Positions 34,185 to 42,600 of a stretch of 64,000 bases of DNA are shown here, piece after piece; the first letter of the stretch is position 1; the number at the start of each line of letters is the position of its first letter. Source of the stretch: CAZYSK01 sp964649415 (lineage in GTDB: Bacteria > Chloroflexota > Anaerolineae > B4-G1); the NCBI GenBank assembly GCA_964649415.1, contig CAZYSK010000021.1:1-64000 (forward strand). The letters run 5' to 3'. The translations under genes were made by a program, and so were the position numbers. The notes below the pieces were generated by a model that ran no database searches, was not told where the DNA came from, and saw nothing but the letters and a program-made list of their open reading frames with translations.

Positions 34185-36212
34185 CTACTTGGGAATGGCG
34201 GCGCGGGCAGCGGCCGCAAACTGGGACAGGCCGCGCTCCCCAAACATGGTGGCGCTGCGCTCCAGCAGGGGTACCGCTTCAGCTTCATGCTCGTGCGCCA
34301 GCAGGTAGCGGCCATAGTAGTACAGGCCGCGGGCGGTGGAGTACGCGTCGCCTATGGCCTGGTAGAGCGAGAGAGCCTGCTCGAACATGCCCCTGCCTGC
34401 CTCGATCTCCCGGTGCATCCCGGCCATACTGAGCAAAGTGTTGGCCTCGCCCAGCCGGTCCCCGACGGCGCGGAACAGATCTAGCGCATCCCCGTACGAT
34501 TCCAGCGCCCCCTCGTTTTCCTTCAGGAAGCTCTGCACGTCGCCGATGACCCGCAGCGTGTTGGCCTCGCCCAGCCGGTCCCCAACGGCGCGGAACAGCT
34601 CCAGCGCATCCTCGTACGATTCCAGCGCCCCCTCGTTTTCGTCCCGAAAGCGCTGCACGTCGCCGATAGCCCGCAGCGTGTTGGCCTCGCCCAGCCGGTC
34701 CCCGACGGCGCGGAACAGCTCCAGCGCATCCTCGTACGATTCCAGCGCCCCCTCGTTTTNNNNNNNNNNNNNNNNNNNNNNNNNNNNNNNNNNNNNNNNN
34801 NNNNNNNNNNNNNNNNNNNNNNNNNNNNNNNNNNNNNNNNNNNNNNNNNNNNNNNNNNNCGTGTTGGCCTCGCCCAGCCGGTCCCCGACGGCGCGGAACA
34901 GCTCCAGCGCATCCCCGTACGATTCCAGCGCCCCCTCGTTTTCGTCCCGAAAGCGCTGCACGTCGCCGATAGCCCGCAGCGTGTTGGCCTCGCCCAGCCG
35001 GTCCCCGACGGCGCGGAACAGCTCCAGCGCATCCCCGTACGATTCCAGCGCCCCCTCGTTTTCGTCCCGAAAGCGCTGCACGTCGCCGATAGCCCGCAGC
35101 GTGTTGGCCTCGCCCAGCCGGTCCCCGACGGCGCGGAACAGCTCCAGCGCATCCCCGTACGATTCCAGCGCCCCCTCGTTTTCCTTCAGGAAGCGCTGCA
35201 CGTCGCCGATGGCCCGCAGCGTGTTGGCCTCGCCCAGCCGGGACCCGACGGCGCGGAACAGCTCCAGCGCCTCGTCCAGCATCTCCAGGGCACGGCTCGC
35301 CTCGCCCTCCCCCAGAAGGGCTGACGCCATGTTCTGTAGGCTCTCGGCGCGGGCACCGGCGTCGTCCCCGGCGGCGGACAGCGCCCGCTCGTACCAATCC
35401 ATTGCCGCCAGTCGCCCCTGCTGAAGCTGTGCGATACGCCCCAGGTTGTTCATCGCCTCAGCCTGTTGTCGCCGGTCGCCCCCGGCCCGCGCCAGGGTCA
35501 ACTGCTGCTGCAAGTGCTCGACGGCTTCGTCGTTGCGATCGTCGAAGTAGAGCAGGTAAGCGATCTTGCCGTGCAGCCCGGCCCGAGCGGCCGGCGGCGC
35601 TTCCTCCTCCTCGTACTCGCGCAGCAGACCGCCGAACAGGCGCATCTGCCGTTTCCAATCGTCACGGCCCACCAATCGCACCGGTTGACCAGCCCACGCC
35701 CCGCGTACCTCGGTCAGCACCTGCGGCGACTGGATAGTGAAATCGAACACCCCGCTTCGCTGGGACCAGAAATTCGGCGCAGCGCGTACCCCTTCGCTCC
35801 AGGCATCCCGGCTGATCCAGAAGACCAGGCCCAGCCGGTGCGCAGCCAGGTTCTCCCGTTCCGCCTCCAGATACTGCCACACCGCGCCTTCCGTTTGCTC
35901 CAGGTCAAAGAAGAAGACCACAGCCCGGCTCTGGCCCCTAGGGATGTCCGCCAGATAGTCGAGGGGGTTGGAATGCTGAGACGACAGCGTGAACTCGTAG
36001 ACCGGCACCGGAGACAGGAGCTCGTGCAGAACACCGGCCACCTCGTCGCGCACGGGCACGGTGTTATACACGGCAAAGGCCCACGCGCCCTCCTCGGCAT
36101 ATCGCATCAGCACCGCCAGTTCGGCCAGATCCTGGCGGGCCAGGTGGGCTGGAAGCTGGGACGCCAGTTTTTCCAGCGTCGCCAGGGCCGAACGCGTCTC
36201 TGGACCTGCCAT
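34185..36212 (-). CDS. TPR protein with near-identical repeats and an N-terminal NTPase-like domain (assembly gap inside)
   Basis: Minimum 675 residues including the gap. The first 190 residues form an alpha/beta domain with AVVFFFDLEQTEG, LGLVFWISRDAWSEG and NFWSQRSGVFDF. It looks like the degenerate domain often placed before TPRs in Chloroflexota and cyanobacteria (from memory). Ordinary TPRs follow, then 40-residue repeats almost identical to each other (consensus with NEGALESYGDALELFRAVGD then RLGEANTLRAIGDVQRF). Seven copies are visible, and 100 N at 34760-34859 interrupt the array. The gene starts six bases after the AAA NTPase stop, with GAGGAGGAGACG upstream, so the pair is one unit. 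A sensor role is inferred from repeats kept uniform. Confidence 0.8.
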   Translation of the reverse strand: MAGPETRSALATLEKLASQLPAHLARQDLAELAVLMRYAEEGAWAFAVYNTVPVRDEVAGVLHELLSPVPVYEFTLSSQHSNPLDYLADIPRGQSRAVVFFFDLEQTEGAVWQYLEAERENLAAHRLGLVFWISRDAWSEGVRAAPNFWSQRSGVFDFTIQSPQVLTEVRGAWAGQPVRLVGRDDWKRQMRLFGGLLREYEEEEAPPAARAGLHGKIAYLLYFDDRNDEAVEHLQQQLTLARAGGDRRQQAEAMNNLGRIAQLQQGRLAAMDWYERALSAAGDDAGARAESLQNMASALLGEGEASRALEMLDEALELFRAVGSRLGEANTLRAIGDVQRFLKENEGALESYGDALELFRAVGDRLGEANTLRAIGDVQRFRDENEGALESYGDALELFRAVGDRLGEANTLRAIGDVQRFRDENEGALESYGDALELFRAVGDRLGEANTXXXXXXXXXXXXXXXXXXXXXXXXXXXXXXXXXXNEGALESYEDALELFRAVGDRLGEANTLRAIGDVQRFRDENEGALESYEDALELFRAVGDRLGEANTLRVIGDVQSFLKENEGALESYGDALDLFRAVGDRLGEANTLLSMAGMHREIEAGRGMFEQALSLYQAIGDAYSTARGLYYYGRYLLAHEHEAEAVPLLERSATMFGERGLSQFAAAARAAIPK
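34441..35343. repeat. Tandem 120-bp coding repeats with collapsed assembly gap
   Basis: Units begin at 34441, 34561, 34681, then after the N run at 34864, 34984, 35104 and 35224, with only a few base differences between copies. The missing text between CCTCGTTTT and CGTGTTGG is 37 bases in every other unit. The 100 N therefore represent 37 bases plus a whole number of 120-base units. Since 100 and 37 leave the same remainder on division by three, the frame looks intact across the gap by luck. Copy number is unknown. Confidence 0.9.
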
Positions 36213-36218
36213 GGCAGA

Positions 36219-37520
36219 CTACGTCTCCTCCTCAGTCACGTCCCGAGCCGCACTCTCGGCCACGCGTTCGAGGACCAGGGGCAGCGCCACCGGGTGGACG
36301 TCGCACCACGGATTCCCGTCCGCGTATTCCAACAGCGCGCGCGTCTGCAGCAGGCGCAACACCGCCGCGTCACCGCTCAGTTGCTTGTCCATGTGGCGCT
36401 CATACAGCACCGGGTAGTCGTCGCGGCTCAGGCCGGCGACGAAATTCGCCCGCTCCTCGCCGATGGCCGCCTCGGCGCTCTCGACGGAGATCGTCTCGCC
36501 ACCGGCGGCGATGGCGTTCACCGCCGAGCGCCGGACCAGTTGGACCAGTGTGCGCATCAGTCCCCCGCTGGCCCTTATGATCTGGTCCCGGGCGTCGTCC
36601 TCGATCAGGCCATCCGCCATGCGCACCGCCAGCGCCTCCCTGAGGCACGCCAGCCCCCCGCGGTTGGGACTCCCGTCCGGGTCCGTGACCTTGAAATTAG
36701 GCAGCATGAAGGTCTCGGTGAAGTGGTCCCTGATCAGGTTGAAATCGGCGCCCGAGTAGCGCAGGCCGATGGGGAACGTGTAGATTGTCGAGGCGCGAAA
36801 GGCCGTCAGGGCGTAGGCGTGGCCCCGGAAGATCTCGCGCGCCCGGCTCAGATCTGGTTTGTCCGTCCCCTCGACGAAGAACAGCACAGGGCGCTTGTAG
36901 CTGACGAGCACCGAGTCGGCGACCTGGTTGATCTTGTCGTGCAGCTCGGCCAGCCGCGACTCAACCTGCCGCCGAATCGCGTCACGGGTGGCCGCCTCGC
37001 TGGCGAACTTGGTCTGAAACTCCACGGCCAGGAAGTTGACCTTGGCCGACAGCTCCGCCCCGGCGGGCGGGGTGCGAAAATTGGCCGGGCCAAAGATGAC
37101 CGTCTCGATGAAGCTCGCGACGTCATCCCACACGTCGCCGGCGATCTGCGCCGGTGCCTTGCCCAACACGTCGGGCTCTGTGGCGCGCTGGAAAAGCGAG
37201 GTCGCCATGCCGAGGATCAGGTCTACGTGCGTCAGGTCGGCTATGCTGGTGAAGAAACGCACGTCCAGGGGCACGATGAGGAACTGGCGCTTGATCTCCT
37301 CCGCCAGCCTGTTGAGCGTCGTGGACTTGCCGCTCCCTACGTGTCCCGTGAACAGGATCTTCACCGGCTGGTTCGCCAATCCCAGCCCCTGCAGGTAGAT
37401 CTTGATCTGCTTGAGCGGGTTGCCCGGCCGGTCAATGTACCAATCCCTCAGCGCCTGCCCCCTCAGAGGCTGCGTTGGATCAAAGGCACGGATGACCTCG
37501 GGCAGTGTATCGGCTCTCAT
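36219..37520 (-). CDS. P-loop AAA-type NTPase paired with the TPR-repeat protein
   Basis: 433 residues. The N-terminus (about 1-50) is helical, ending GNPLKQIKIYLQGL. Walker A is GHVGSGKST (59-67). The Walker B-like strand VLFFVEGTDKPD (212-223) has Glu where Asp is usual. LRYSGADFNLIRDHF and RIIRASGGLMRTLVQLVRR-like segments suggest sensor and winged-helix parts. ATG 37520 follows GAGGAGGGAG; an upstream open stretch to 37556 lacks homology features. A P-loop switch next to a TPR protein is the arrangement of many NTP-dependent conflict systems, but no effector nuclease or protease is recognisable here. Confidence 0.75.
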   Translation of the reverse strand: MRADTLPEVIRAFDPTQPLRGQALRDWYIDRPGNPLKQIKIYLQGLGLANQPVKILFTGHVGSGKSTTLNRLAEEIKRQFLIVPLDVRFFTSIADLTHVDLILGMATSLFQRATEPDVLGKAPAQIAGDVWDDVASFIETVIFGPANFRTPPAGAELSAKVNFLAVEFQTKFASEAATRDAIRRQVESRLAELHDKINQVADSVLVSYKRPVLFFVEGTDKPDLSRAREIFRGHAYALTAFRASTIYTFPIGLRYSGADFNLIRDHFTETFMLPNFKVTDPDGSPNRGGLACLREALAVRMADGLIEDDARDQIIRASGGLMRTLVQLVRRSAVNAIAAGGETISVESAEAAIGEERANFVAGLSRDDYPVLYERHMDKQLSGDAAVLRLLQTRALLEYADGNPWCDVHPVALPLVLERVAESAARDVTEEET

Positions 37521-37618
37521 TGGCTCCCTCCTCCTCGCCCGCTGCATCCTCAACATCCCAATTCACCGCGCGCCGCTATTATATCACAACCCACCAACGA
37601 CTTCCAAATTACCGTTTT

Positions 37619-37709
37619 GCCGATTTGCTGACTTGCCCATTTGCTGATTTGCTGACTTGCTGACTTGCCGACTTGCTCCATTTGCCGATTCCCCACAATC
37701 TGCTATAAT
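37619..37709 (+). promoter_or_regulatory. Short TTGCTGAC-type repeats and promoter for the DUF488 genes
   Basis: From 37619 to about 37690 the sequence is a run of imperfect TTTGCTGACTTGC/TTGCCGA units, low complexity with a roughly 8-base period. It ends in TTGCCG (37682-37687) and TATAAT (37704-37709), spaced by 16 bases. This is a plausible promoter about 57 bases before the GTG start of the first DUF488 gene. The repeats occupy most of the 246 bases between the divergent genes. Confidence 0.6.
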
Positions 37710-37766
37710 CTTCCTCGGCCCCTTTGTCACTACAGACCCACATAGACAGCCACACCGAGGACAACC

Positions 37767-38267
37767 GTGCCCGAGCATCTGCTGGTTTACACCATCGGCC
37801 ACAGCGACCACACCACGCCGGCGTTCGTTGACCTGCTGCGCCAGCACGAGATCGCGCTCGTCGCGGACGTGCGCAGCCAGCCCTACAGCCGCTGGGCATC
37901 GCACTTCAACCGCGAGACGCTGGCCCGCGACCTGGAGGACGCCGGCATCGCCTATCGGTTCATGGGCGACTCGCTCGGAGGCCGCCCCACCGATCCATCT
38001 CTGTACAACCCAGGACAGGAACGCCCCGACTACGCGCGCGTCGAGCAGACGCCCGCCTATCAGGCCGGGATCGATCGCCTGATCGAGCTGGCCCGGTCCG
38101 CGCGCGTGGCGCTGATGTGCGGCGAGGGCGACCATCGCCAGTGCCATCGCCACCTGCTCGTCACTCAGACACTCCTGGCGCGCGGTGTGCGCGTGCTCCA
38201 CATCCAGCCCGACGGCGACACGGTCGCGGGCGAGCGCATCGCCCGGCAGCTCTCGCTGTTCGAATAG
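37767..38267 (+). CDS. DUF488 domain protein (first copy)
   Basis: 166 residues, one DUF488 domain. Signatures: VYTIGHSDHTTPAFVDLLRQHEIALVADVRSQPYSR, HFNRETLARDLEDAGIAYRFMGDSLGGRP and ALMCGEGDHRQCHRHLLV, the last with the conserved Cys/His cluster. DUF488 proteins have no settled biochemical role; the conserved D-V-R, C-x-E and C-H-R residues suggest an enzyme. GTG start at 37767 with GAGGA upstream. The second DUF488 gene begins nine bases after its stop, so the two are cotranscribed. Confidence 0.85.
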   Translation: MPEHLLVYTIGHSDHTTPAFVDLLRQHEIALVADVRSQPYSRWASHFNRETLARDLEDAGIAYRFMGDSLGGRPTDPSLYNPGQERPDYARVEQTPAYQAGIDRLIELARSARVALMCGEGDHRQCHRHLLVTQTLLARGVRVLHIQPDGDTVAGERIARQLSLFE

Positions 38268-38276
38268 GAAAACGCC

Positions 38277-38744
38277 GTGACCTCCAACGACCACCGCCCG
38301 CCAGCGCCCCTCGTGTACACCATCGGCTACCAGCGTAAGCCGCTGGCGGCCCTCATCGGGCAACTGCGCGAGGCCGGTGTAGACGCGGTGATCGACGTGC
38401 GCCTGCGGAACACCTCCCACCTGGCTGGCTACACGAAGCAAGATGACCTGGCCTTCCTGCTGCAGGAGGGTTTCTCCATCGGCTATGAGCATCACCCCGA
38501 GCTGGCCCCCACGCCGGAGATCTTCGCCGCCTATCGTGAGGACCACGACTGGAGCGCATACGAGGCCCGTTTCCTCCCGCTCCTGGAGGAGCGAGCTGCT
38601 GGCTCCATCGGCCGAGAGATATTGGCCCGCTATCGCGCGCCGTGCCTGCTGTGCGCCGAGCCAACAGCCGAACACTGCCATCGTCGCCTGGTCGCCGAGC
38701 ACTGGGCCAGGCACGTGCCAGAGTTGACCATCATTCATCTATAG
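38277..38744 (+). CDS. DUF488 domain protein (second copy)
   Basis: 155 residues, same family as its neighbour but diverged: VYTIGYQRKPLAALIGQLREAGVDAVIDVRLR at the start and CLLCAEPTAEHCHRRLVAEHW at the end. It keeps DVR, CxE and CHR. The middle differs (LAGYTKQDDLAFLLQEGFSIGYEHHPELAPTPEIFAAYR), closer to the DUF488 subgroup with a longer insert. Two adjacent divergent DUF488 genes suggest a heteromer or two related substrates. GTG start at 38277. Confidence 0.85.
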   Translation: MTSNDHRPPAPLVYTIGYQRKPLAALIGQLREAGVDAVIDVRLRNTSHLAGYTKQDDLAFLLQEGFSIGYEHHPELAPTPEIFAAYREDHDWSAYEARFLPLLEERAAGSIGREILARYRAPCLLCAEPTAEHCHRRLVAEHWARHVPELTIIHL

Positions 38745-38778
38745 CGGCTAAGAAACCAGGTCGTTCGCTGCTCAAGCC

Positions 38779-38875
38779 AGACCTGACAGGTTTACAGGAA
38801 GACTCCGAGGTCAAAGGCGCTTCCGTCTGGAGAGACACCTGCGTCGATAACCAACACTCAAAACCTGTCAGGTCT
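38779..38875. repeat. Long-spaced inverted repeat, AGACCTGACAGGTTT family
   Basis: AGACCTGACAGGTTT (38779-38793) and AAACCTGTCAGGTCT (38861-38875) are perfect 15-base inverses with 67 bases between, built like the element at 3311-3409. It separates the DUF488 genes from the next gene and could be a terminator or a miniature mobile element. Confidence 0.7.
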
Positions 38876-38901
38876 TGAGTCACGCCATAGGGAGATCGCC
38901 C

Positions 38902-39624
38902 ATGCCACGGCAAGAAGTCCTCATCCTGGCCATGACCAAGATGCTCGCCGGCATCTGTGCGGCCGGCTTCACCCACGACAGCGACCCCGTCACCGGCCTG
39001 CAGTGGGTGCGCCCGGTGCGCGAGGGCAGCACACTCCTGCCGGGCGACGTGAGCGACGCCGGTGGCCGGCTGCTTCAGTGTGGGGACGTGGCGGAATTGG
39101 ACCTCATCGCGCCACGCCCCAACCCGCCCCACGTCGAGGACTGGCTCACCGACTTCATCCACCACCGGCCGCGCGTCGTGCGCCGGCTTGAGGGCGACAA
39201 ACGCGCGCGCTTCTTCGCCAGGTACCTCGACCGCGCACCGGAGGACGTGCTACTTACCCACACCCGCTCTCTCTGCCTGGTACAGCCCGAGCATGTGTGG
39301 GCAAGTTACTGGCGCGACGCCTACTCCGGCAAGTACGAGGCCCGCATGCGCTTCGTGCTGCCGGGCGATGCCAACCACCCCCGGGCCACGGGCCGGCGCG
39401 GCGTCTCCGTGACCGATCTCAAGTGGCGTGCGCTGGGCCAGGCCTGGCTGGGCCAGAACGGCGGTTCCCTGGCGCTGGATCACGACGCACTCCGCGAGCG
39501 GCTGGGCGCCGAGGCCATCTATCTGGCCGTCGGCCTGAGCCGAAACTGGGAAGGCGAGTACTGGCCCCTCGTCATCGGCGTGCACACGGTGCCGGACTAC
39601 GACACGCCCGAGCGCCAACCCTGA
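38902..39624 (+). CDS. Probable dual OB-fold (DuOB-like) protein
   Basis: 240 residues. The start VLILAMTKMLAGICAAGFTHDSDPVTGLQWVRPVREG...GDVAELDLIAP matches my recollection of the dual-OB-containing domain (pattern: hydrophobic strand, C-x-A-G, W-x-R-P-V, then L-D-hydrophobic). The second half (LCLVQPEHVW...YEARMRFVLPGDANHPRATGRRGVSVTDLKWRALGQAWL) is consistent with another OB barrel with a binding surface. OB folds usually bind single-stranded nucleic acid. It sits between DUF488 genes and RecQ, so a DNA-handling role is inferred. ATG 38902 follows GGGAG; an open extension upstream falls in the inverted repeat. Confidence 0.6.
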   Translation: MPRQEVLILAMTKMLAGICAAGFTHDSDPVTGLQWVRPVREGSTLLPGDVSDAGGRLLQCGDVAELDLIAPRPNPPHVEDWLTDFIHHRPRVVRRLEGDKRARFFARYLDRAPEDVLLTHTRSLCLVQPEHVWASYWRDAYSGKYEARMRFVLPGDANHPRATGRRGVSVTDLKWRALGQAWLGQNGGSLALDHDALRERLGAEAIYLAVGLSRNWEGEYWPLVIGVHTVPDYDTPERQP

Positions 39625-39660
39625 GCCCTGGTTCTCTCCCTTCACCCGGAGGCAAGCCCA

Positions 39661-42600
39661 ATGACCGATAAGCAACATCGCATAGTCCCCGACCTAGAGA
39701 TCACCCTCAACGAGGTCCCCGAGCTCAGCGGAAATGAGCGCAGCCGGCTGCTCAACTTTCTCCTGCGGTGGGAGCACGTGGACGCCGTCCACGCCTGCCT
39801 CGACGCCCTCATCCCGGCCAGGCCGAAGCTTGTCTCGCTGCTCGACTTCCGGGCGCGCACCTTCCTGGCTCAGGACCGCCCCGAAGACGCGCTGGCCGTG
39901 ATGGACAAGCGCCTGCAGCTCAGGGCATCGCTCACCGCCCGCGCGCTCCTGGCCCGCGCACACCTGGCCCGCGGCGACGTGGAGGCCGCCCACGAGATCG
40001 TCCAGGCGCTCATCGAGGAACAGGACGAGAGCACGATGGCCTGGAGCCTGCTGGCGGAGATCGCGCTGGCCCGCGGGGAGACGGAGGCCGCGCTGGACGC
40101 CTACCGGCGCGTCCACGAATTGCGTCCCCAGAGCCGCGCCTACCTGATAGGCATGGTGGCCCTCTACCAGGCGCGCGAGGACTGGGTGACCGCCAGCGGC
40201 TACGCCGTGCGCCTGCTGCGCAGCGCCGACGCTGAGAGACCCCTCAGCGTCACCTACCTGCGCCGCCTGCGCGACTACTTCCAGGCCAGCGGCGAGGAGA
40301 CGCGCGTCGCCGATCTGGAGGCCGAGCTGGCGCGCCGCCACACCGCCGAGGTGCAGCAGTTGCGAGAGGCCCTCTCGCCCGCTCCACGGGCACGGCGCAC
40401 CCGTGCCCGTGCCCGTGCCCCACGCCCCGCCCCGGTCGAGAGACGGGAGCCACCGCCCGTCGAACACCTGCCCACGTTCGACCAGGTGCCGGTCTCCGAA
40501 GACGAGCGCGAGCACGTCACCGAGGCCGTCCGGCGGCTCTTCGGCTTCGAGACCCTCCTCCCCGGCCAGTTGCAGACCATCGCCTGCGTCCTGCGAGGCG
40601 AGGACGTGTTGACGATCCTCCCGACGGGCGGCGGCAAGTCGCTGTGCTATCAGCTCCCGGCGCTGCTGTCCCAGCAGGGAGCCACGCTCGTCATCTCGCC
40701 CCTCATCGCGCTGATGAAGGACCAGGTGGACTCGCTGCCGGACAAACTGAGAAGCCGGGCGACCACCATCAACTCCAGCCTGGACAGAGACGCATTGCGG
40801 CACCGGCTGGGGCACATCGCCGGCGGTGCCTACCGGCTGATCTACGCCGCCCCGGAGCGACTGCGCCAGCCGCCCTTCCTCCACGCGCTGCGGCAGGCAG
40901 GGGTGGACCGGCTGGTCATTGACGAGGCACACTGTGTCAGTATGTGGGGCCACAACTTCCGGCCCGACTACCTCACCATCGGGCAGGCCCGGCAGGCGCT
41001 GGACAACCCGCCGCTGCTGGCGATGACGGCCACCGCGCCGTCCCGCGTGCGGCGCGACATCCTTCGCCGCCTGGGCGACATGCGCGTCATCGGAGGCGAC
41101 GTGACCCGCCCCAACCTGCACCTGGAGGTGTTCCACGCCGGCAACGCCGACGAGAAACTGCGCCACCTGCTAGCCTTCTGCCGCGCGGAACGCGGTAGCG
41201 GCATCGTGTATGCCGGCACCCGCGCTCGGAGCGAGAGAATCGCCGCACTGCTGCGCCGCTACGGCCTCGCTGCGGGCCACTATCACGCCGGCATTCCCAA
41301 CCGGGCCGAGGTGCAGGATATGTTCATGGCCGACCGCATCCGCGTGGTCGTAGCGACCATCGCCTTCGGCCTGGGCATCGACAAGCCGGATATTCGCTTC
41401 ATCGTCCATTTCGTCCCCTCCAATTCACTGGAGGCCTACTACCAGGAGGCGGGCCGTAGCGGGCGCGACGGCCTGCCTGCCCGCTGCCTGCTGATGGTTG
41501 CACCCTCAGATCGCGCCGGGCTGACCCGTCGCGCGCGCCGGGACGTGCTGCCCATCGACTTCCTGCGCACGGTCTACGCGGTCGTCAGGCGCCGCCTGAA
41601 CGGAGAGCAGGTGGGCCGCGTGGCGGCGGCCGATCTGGAGCGCGACCTGCAGACCGACGTCACGCGCATACGCGTCGCACTCAGCCTGCTGGAGGAGGTA
41701 GAGCTGTTGCGGCGCGGCCCCGACCTGCCCCGCGCTGCCGTCGTATGCCAGGAGGCCATCGCCCAGGACGGCACCTTGCCCCCCGAGCTGGACGCCTTCT
41801 GCCAGACCGCCCGGCTGCGACAGGGCCAACCCCTGACGCTGGACCTGGCGGACGTGGCCCGGCGCGCCGGGCTGACACTGGAAGGCGCGGAGCGGCAGGT
41901 GCTGGAGTGGGCAGACGCCGGATTGCTCAGCTACCGTCCGGCCGGGCGCGACCTGCTGCTGGAACTGCTGCCGCCGCCGCCGGACGCCACCGAGCGCATC
42001 GACAGGCTATTGGAGCGCTACGAGACCGTCCAACTCCAGCGCGTGGACGAGATCATCGCCTACGCCCGAACCAAGCGCTGCCGCCACGGGCACATCAACG
42101 CCTACCTCGGCGGCCGCATCATCGAACGCTGCACCGCGTGTGACAACTGCGTCGAGATCGCCCCGCCGCCCGACCCGGGCCTGCCTGACGAGCGGGAGCA
42201 GTTGCGGACCGTGTTGCAGTGCGTTTCGGCGGCGGAGTGGAGTTGGGGACGGCGCACGCTGGCACGCATCCTGCGCGGGGATGATCAGGGACACCCCGGC
42301 ACGAGGGCGCTCCACGACAAGGCCCGCACCTGTGCCGCCTTCGGCGCGCTGAGCTTCCGCTCCGCAGTGGCCGTGGAGCACATGTTGGACGACCTCGAGG
42401 CCGGCGGGTTCCTCCAGCCACGCCGTCTCGAACACGGCGGCATCGTGCTCGACCTGAGTCCCGCAGGCCAGGCAGCGCTCGAAGACCCAACCCGGCTGGA
42501 TGCTCTCGTCGATCCGGAGCCGACACCCGTATCACGCGATTCGTCCAGGGAACGTCGCAAGGAACCCCCCAGTGAAGAGGCACCAGCCCCAGAGGTGGAT

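Noticed and set aside
34285..35424. Long open frames on both strands across the TPR repeat array
   Set aside because: They are other-frame readings of the 120-bp repeats; only the minus-strand TPR frame has homologous structure.
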